DNA of 64,000 nt, from assembly GCF_007004665.1 (NCBI RefSeq), contig NZ_ML660055.1:124001-188000 (forward strand). Direction: 5' to 3'. Source of the DNA: Denitrobaculum tricleocarpae. Lineage in GTDB: Bacteria; Pseudomonadota; Alphaproteobacteria; Kiloniellales; Kiloniellaceae. The stretch's first letter is position 1. Every line of letters starts with the position of its first letter. A program made the position numbers and the translations under genes. Positions 60,985 to 64,000 of this stretch are shown here, piece by piece. Below the pieces are notes generated by a model that did not search any database, had not been told where the DNA came from, and worked only from the letters and a program-made list of their open reading frames with translations.

Positions 60985-61779
60985 ATGAAAAAACTCTTTG
61001 TGGCCGCCGTGGCCGCTGCCTTTACGCTGGGCGCTGCCCCCTTCATTGCATCCGATGTGGAGGCGAAGGATTGGACGAAAATCCGAATCGGTGTTGAAGG
61101 CGCTTACCCGCCTTTCAGCGAAACCACACCCAGTGGTGAGTTGAAGGGCTTCGACATCGATATCGCCAACGCCCTTTGCGCCGAAATCAAGGCGGAATGC
61201 ACCCTCGTCGCCCAGGATTGGGACGGCATCATTCCCGCCCTGATGGCCAAGAAATACGATGCTATAGTGGCGTCCATGTCGATTACCGAAGAGCGGAAGA
61301 AGAAAGTCGCCTTCACAAACAAGTACTATCAGACACCGGCGAAGTTCGTCCGCAAGGAAGGATCCGGCATTGAGATCAACAAGGACTCGCTGGAGGGCAA
61401 GAGCGTCGGTGTGCAGCGGGCGACCATTCACGACAACTTCCTGACCGAAGAGTTCGGCGACATCCTGGAGATCAAGCGCTACGGCACCCAGGACGAAGCC
61501 TATCTGGACATGACGGCCGGCCGTATCGACTTGCTGCTCGCCGACTCCGTTGCCTTGAACGACGGTTTTCTGAAGACCGACGCCGGCAAGGGCTATGAAT
61601 TTGTCGGCCCGGATTTCTCGGATCCGAAGTACTTCGGCGACGGCGCCGGGATCGCCATCCGCAAGTCCGACGAAGACCTGCAGGCCAAGTTGAACGATGC
61701 CATTGTCGCGATCCGCGCCAACGGCACCTACAAGTCCATTCAGGACAAGTACTTCGACTTCAACATCTACGGCGAATAA
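60985..61779 (+). CDS. Periplasmic amino-acid-binding protein (HisJ/ArgT-like)
   Basis: This is a 264-residue type II periplasmic binding protein with a signal peptide (residues 1-22). The mature part has IRIGVEGAYPPFSETTPSGE, LKGFDIDIANALCAEIKAEC and ASMSITEERKKKVAFTNKYY, all typical of the lysine/arginine/ornithine/histidine-binding group; the SMSITEER motif and a Cys pair match HisJ/ArgT. The ligand is therefore probably a basic amino acid. A GGGAG lies before the ATG. Confidence 0.93.
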   Translation: MKKLFVAAVAAAFTLGAAPFIASDVEAKDWTKIRIGVEGAYPPFSETTPSGELKGFDIDIANALCAEIKAECTLVAQDWDGIIPALMAKKYDAIVASMSITEERKKKVAFTNKYYQTPAKFVRKEGSGIEINKDSLEGKSVGVQRATIHDNFLTEEFGDILEIKRYGTQDEAYLDMTAGRIDLLLADSVALNDGFLKTDAGKGYEFVGPDFSDPKYFGDGAGIAIRKSDEDLQAKLNDAIVAIRANGTYKSIQDKYFDFNIYGE

Positions 61780-61790
61780 AACCGCCCGGA

Positions 61791-61853
61791 TGTTTTGAGG
61801 ATGCGCGCACCGCTACAGCCCACAGGAGATTGTAGCGGTGCGGACTCAAAACA
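61791..61853 (+). other. Long two-part stem-loop after the binding-protein gene
   Basis: An outer 8-bp stem (61791-61798 with 61846-61853) and an inner perfect 12-bp stem (61806-61817 with 61831-61842) form a long hairpin. No T-run follows. It probably stabilises the binding-protein message or partly ends transcription before the permease genes. Confidence 0.65.
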
Positions 61854-61923
61854 CTCCGTCTCGTCTGGCGACCGACAGGCCGCGGATCGAGACTGCCCTT
61901 AACGCTGATCACGGCGAAGATCC

Positions 61924-62613
61924 ATGTTCGACCTTCAGGGATACGGCCCCTCCATACTAGACGGCGCACGTCTGACCGTCGCGGTCGCCCTGGTCTCGCT
62001 GGCCATTGCCATGGTTCTTGGGTTGGTCACGGCGCTGGCCAAGCTGTCGGGCATGCGCGCCGCCGTTATTGCCGCGACGGTCTACACGACGATCATTCGC
62101 GGCGTCCCCGACCTGGTTCTGATGCTGCTGATCTTTTTCGGCGGACAGGTCCTGGTCAACGACCTCGCGCCGATGGTCGGTTACGATGAATACGTCGACA
62201 TCAATCCCTTCATCGCCGGCTGTCTCACGATCGGTTTCATCTTCGGTGCCTATATGGGGGAGACCTTCCGGGGCGCGATCCTGGCGGTGCCCGTCGGTCT
62301 GCTGGAAGCCGGCGCGGCCTATGGCATGTCCCGCGGCCAGGTCCTGATCCGCATTCTGATCCCGCAGATGATGCGCCATGCCCTGCCCGGCTTCGGCAAT
62401 AACTGGCTGGTGCTGATGAAAACCACGGCCCTGGTTTCGGTCATCGGACTGGAGGATATGGTCCGCAAAGCCGGTCTCGCGGCCGGCGCCACCCGTGAGC
62501 CCTTCCCGTTCTATTTCGCGGTGGGCGTCCTGTTTCTGGCCTTCACGACGGTGTCGGTTCTGGCGCTGCGCTGGGCGGAGAAGCATTACAGCGCCGGCGT
62601 GCGGCAAGTATAG
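61924..62613 (+). CDS. Amino-acid ABC importer permease (HisQ-like)
   Basis: This is a 229-residue permease with five membrane helices. GARLTVAVALVSLAIAMVLG is the typical opening, and the ATPase-contact EAA loop reads GLLEAGAAYGMSRGQVLIRI. It pairs with the HisM-like permease nine to fourteen bases downstream. Confidence 0.93.
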   Translation: MFDLQGYGPSILDGARLTVAVALVSLAIAMVLGLVTALAKLSGMRAAVIAATVYTTIIRGVPDLVLMLLIFFGGQVLVNDLAPMVGYDEYVDINPFIAGCLTIGFIFGAYMGETFRGAILAVPVGLLEAGAAYGMSRGQVLIRILIPQMMRHALPGFGNNWLVLMKTTALVSVIGLEDMVRKAGLAAGATREPFPFYFAVGVLFLAFTTVSVLALRWAEKHYSAGVRQV

Positions 62614-62627
62614 GGGAGATATTGGTC

Positions 62628-63326
62628 ATGGATTTCTCGATCATCACCGAAAATATCTCCGAGTACATCAACGGCCTGTGGCTGACGGTCCAACTGGTCA
62701 GCCTGTCGCTCGTTATCGGCCTGGTTCTCTCCGTGCCCTTCGCGGTCATGCGCTCCACCAACCGGATTTTTATCTCCGGGCCGGTCTGGCTCTTCACCTA
62801 CTGCTTTCGGGGGACGCCTCTGCTGGTGCAGATGTTCCTTTTTTACTATGGCCTCGGCCAGCTGGAATTCGTGAAGGAACTGAGCCAAAGCTGGACCTTC
62901 ATGCAGGACGCCTACTGGTACGCCCTGCTCGCCTTTACGCTGAACACAGCGGCTTACACCACCGAAATCATCCGTGGCGCCATCGTAGCAACCCCTTACG
63001 GCGAAATTGAAGCGGCCCGGGCCTGCGGAATGTCGCGTTCGCTGGTCCTGCGCCGTGTGGTGCTGCCCAGCGCCTTTCGGCGCGCCCTGCCGGCCTATTC
63101 GAACGAAGTGATTTTCATGCTTCACGGCAGCGCCCTGGCCAGCCTGATCACGCTCGTCGATATCACCGGCGCGGCCCGGATCATCAATTCGCGTTACTAC
63201 AGCCCCTACGAAGCTTTCCTCACCGCCGCCGCCTTTTACATGGCGCTGACCTTCCTGATCGTCTGGGGCTTCCGTCAGCTCGAAAAACGCTGGCACGCGC
63301 ATCTCAAGCCGCGCGAAACGAATTAA
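62628..63326 (+). CDS. Amino-acid ABC importer permease (HisM-like)
   Basis: This is a 232-residue permease. It shows YINGLWLTVQLVSLSLVIGL near the start, FRGTPLLVQMFLFYYGLGQ and the EAA loop GEIEAARACGMSRSLVLRRV. The ATG at 62628 has AGGGGAG nine bases before it; a TTG six bases earlier is less likely. It completes the importer. Confidence 0.93.
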   Translation: MDFSIITENISEYINGLWLTVQLVSLSLVIGLVLSVPFAVMRSTNRIFISGPVWLFTYCFRGTPLLVQMFLFYYGLGQLEFVKELSQSWTFMQDAYWYALLAFTLNTAAYTTEIIRGAIVATPYGEIEAARACGMSRSLVLRRVVLPSAFRRALPAYSNEVIFMLHGSALASLITLVDITGAARIINSRYYSPYEAFLTAAAFYMALTFLIVWGFRQLEKRWHAHLKPRETN

Positions 63327-63501
63327 CCCCCGGCGTTTCTCGCTAATCAGGCGAAGTCGTAAAACACCTCAGGTTGATTTCGAACCGGGCGAGATGCACT
63401 GGACAGAAGGTCTGAGACGCTTTAATCCTCGTAAGATTCGTTAACTTTGCACTATTGTTATAGACTTTCTCGAACACTTCGGCGTGCATGAGGGAGACTT
63501 T

Positions 63502-64000
63502 ATGTCCGACGTCCGGACAAAGTATTCTGGATTGAGTCAAGACGAGCTGCTTCAGGAAGTCGAGCGGCTGGAAGAACGCCTGCGCAAGTTTCAGGAAAAG
63601 ACCAGGGACGGCCTGGAGGCGGAAGAAGCGCTATGGCAAAGCCAGCAGCGGTTCCAGGACATTGCGGAGATCGCCTCTGACTGGTTCTGGGAGATGGATG
63701 CGGATCTGCGCTTCAGTTATTTTTCCGAGCGTTACGAAGCGGTCACGGGCATTCACCCGGAAAAATCGCTGGGCAAGACCCGCAAGGAACTCTGGGAGCG
63801 CCTGCCGCCCCCCTCGCCCATGCTGAAGTTCGAATGGGATCAGCATTGGGAACTGCTGATGAACCGGCAGGCCTTCAGCAATCTGCGAACCCAGTGGGTG
63901 CACGCGGACGGGCAGTTGCACAGCTATGTCATCAGCGGCAAACCCCTGTTCGACAGCGCGGGAAACTTCGCCGGCTATCGCGGTATCGGCACGGATATCA
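63502..64000 (+). CDS. PAS-domain sensor protein, N-terminal part (runs off the window)
   Basis: An ATG preceded by AGGGAG opens a frame that stays open to the last base (166 codons). The first ~55 residues are a coiled coil (DELLQEVERLEERLRKFQEK). A PAS domain follows: RFQDIAEIASDWFWEMDADL, FSYFSERYEAVTGIHPEKSL and QWVHADGQLHSYVISGKPLF, then GYRGIGTDI at the edge. It is likely the sensory part of a histidine kinase or a GGDEF/EAL protein; the output domain is outside the window. No signal peptide is seen, so the sensor is cytoplasmic. Confidence 0.88.
   Translation, partial: MSDVRTKYSGLSQDELLQEVERLEERLRKFQEKTRDGLEAEEALWQSQQRFQDIAEIASDWFWEMDADLRFSYFSERYEAVTGIHPEKSLGKTRKELWERLPPPSPMLKFEWDQHWELLMNRQAFSNLRTQWVHADGQLHSYVISGKPLFDSAGNFAGYRGIGTDI

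Overview
The window looks like ordinary chromosome of a GC-rich, Gram-negative alphaproteobacterium, most likely a Rhodospirillales/Kiloniellales-type lineage. The reasons are the CarD/FdxA/Hsp15/Suv3-type helicase neighbourhood, a second-type RpoH sigma factor, an MCP with a PilZ tail, aconitase AcnA close to a complete ccmABCDEFGHI cluster, and many paralogous ABC uptake systems. No integrase, transposase, phage module or CRISPR array is visible. The lineage call is inference, because no rRNA or marker alignment was possible.

Layout. 1-4.9 kb: end of a sodium:alanine symporter, an exported protein with crystallin-like modules, then mgsA, a rhodanese, yjbQ and a Nudix hydrolase. 5.1-9.7 kb: a minus-strand cluster of a CHASE2 membrane protein, a small exported SH3-like protein and an M48 metalloprotease. 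10.2-12.6 kb: a chemoreceptor with a C-terminal PilZ domain and tRNA-Arg(CCU) with copied 3'-flanking DNA. 12.7-17.5 kb: PagL-like lipid A deacylase, VOC protein, proline iminopeptidase, and a nuclease-like/M48-LysM pair. 17.5-27.4 kb: rpoH, a degenerate metallophosphoesterase, carD, fdxA, TerB, a DUF938 methyltransferase, hslR, a Suv3-like helicase and pcm. 27.6-29.5 kb: htpG. 30.1-37.1 kb: a 1954-residue calcium-binding protein built from three blocks, each with seven FG-GAP repeats plus an RTX segment, followed by a TIGR03032 gene. 37.1-42.0 kb: DUF1223 protein, transglutaminase, acnA. 42.9-51.6 kb: a seven-gene operon of acyl-CoA synthetase, LivG/H/M/SBP/F-type ABC importer and PaaK-like AMP-binding protein. 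52.1-59.8 kb: complete cytochrome c maturation cluster. 60.1-63.3 kb: HisPJQM-type amino-acid importer. 63.5 kb to end: a PAS sensor that runs off the window.

How the parts work together. Stress functions are frequent (RpoH, HtpG, Hsp15, PIMT, two M48 proteases, CarD). Respiration is represented by Ccm, with a possible FNR box before ccmC, and by aconitase. Uptake is represented by two ABC importers, one of them flanked by two CoA-ligase-type enzymes, which suggests uptake of an organic acid followed by activation.

The most unusual DNA-level signals are two. First, a dispersed ~64-bp intergenic element occurs four times, and its terminal inverted repeats change together in a compensatory way. 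Second, short tandem duplications (very often exactly 15 bp) are found in both spacers and poorly constrained coding segments. At protein level the strongest candidates for new biology are the CHASE2/SH3-like/M48 cluster, the triple seven-repeat RTX protein with its TIGR03032 partner, and the phosphoesterase that has lost most of its metal-binding motifs.
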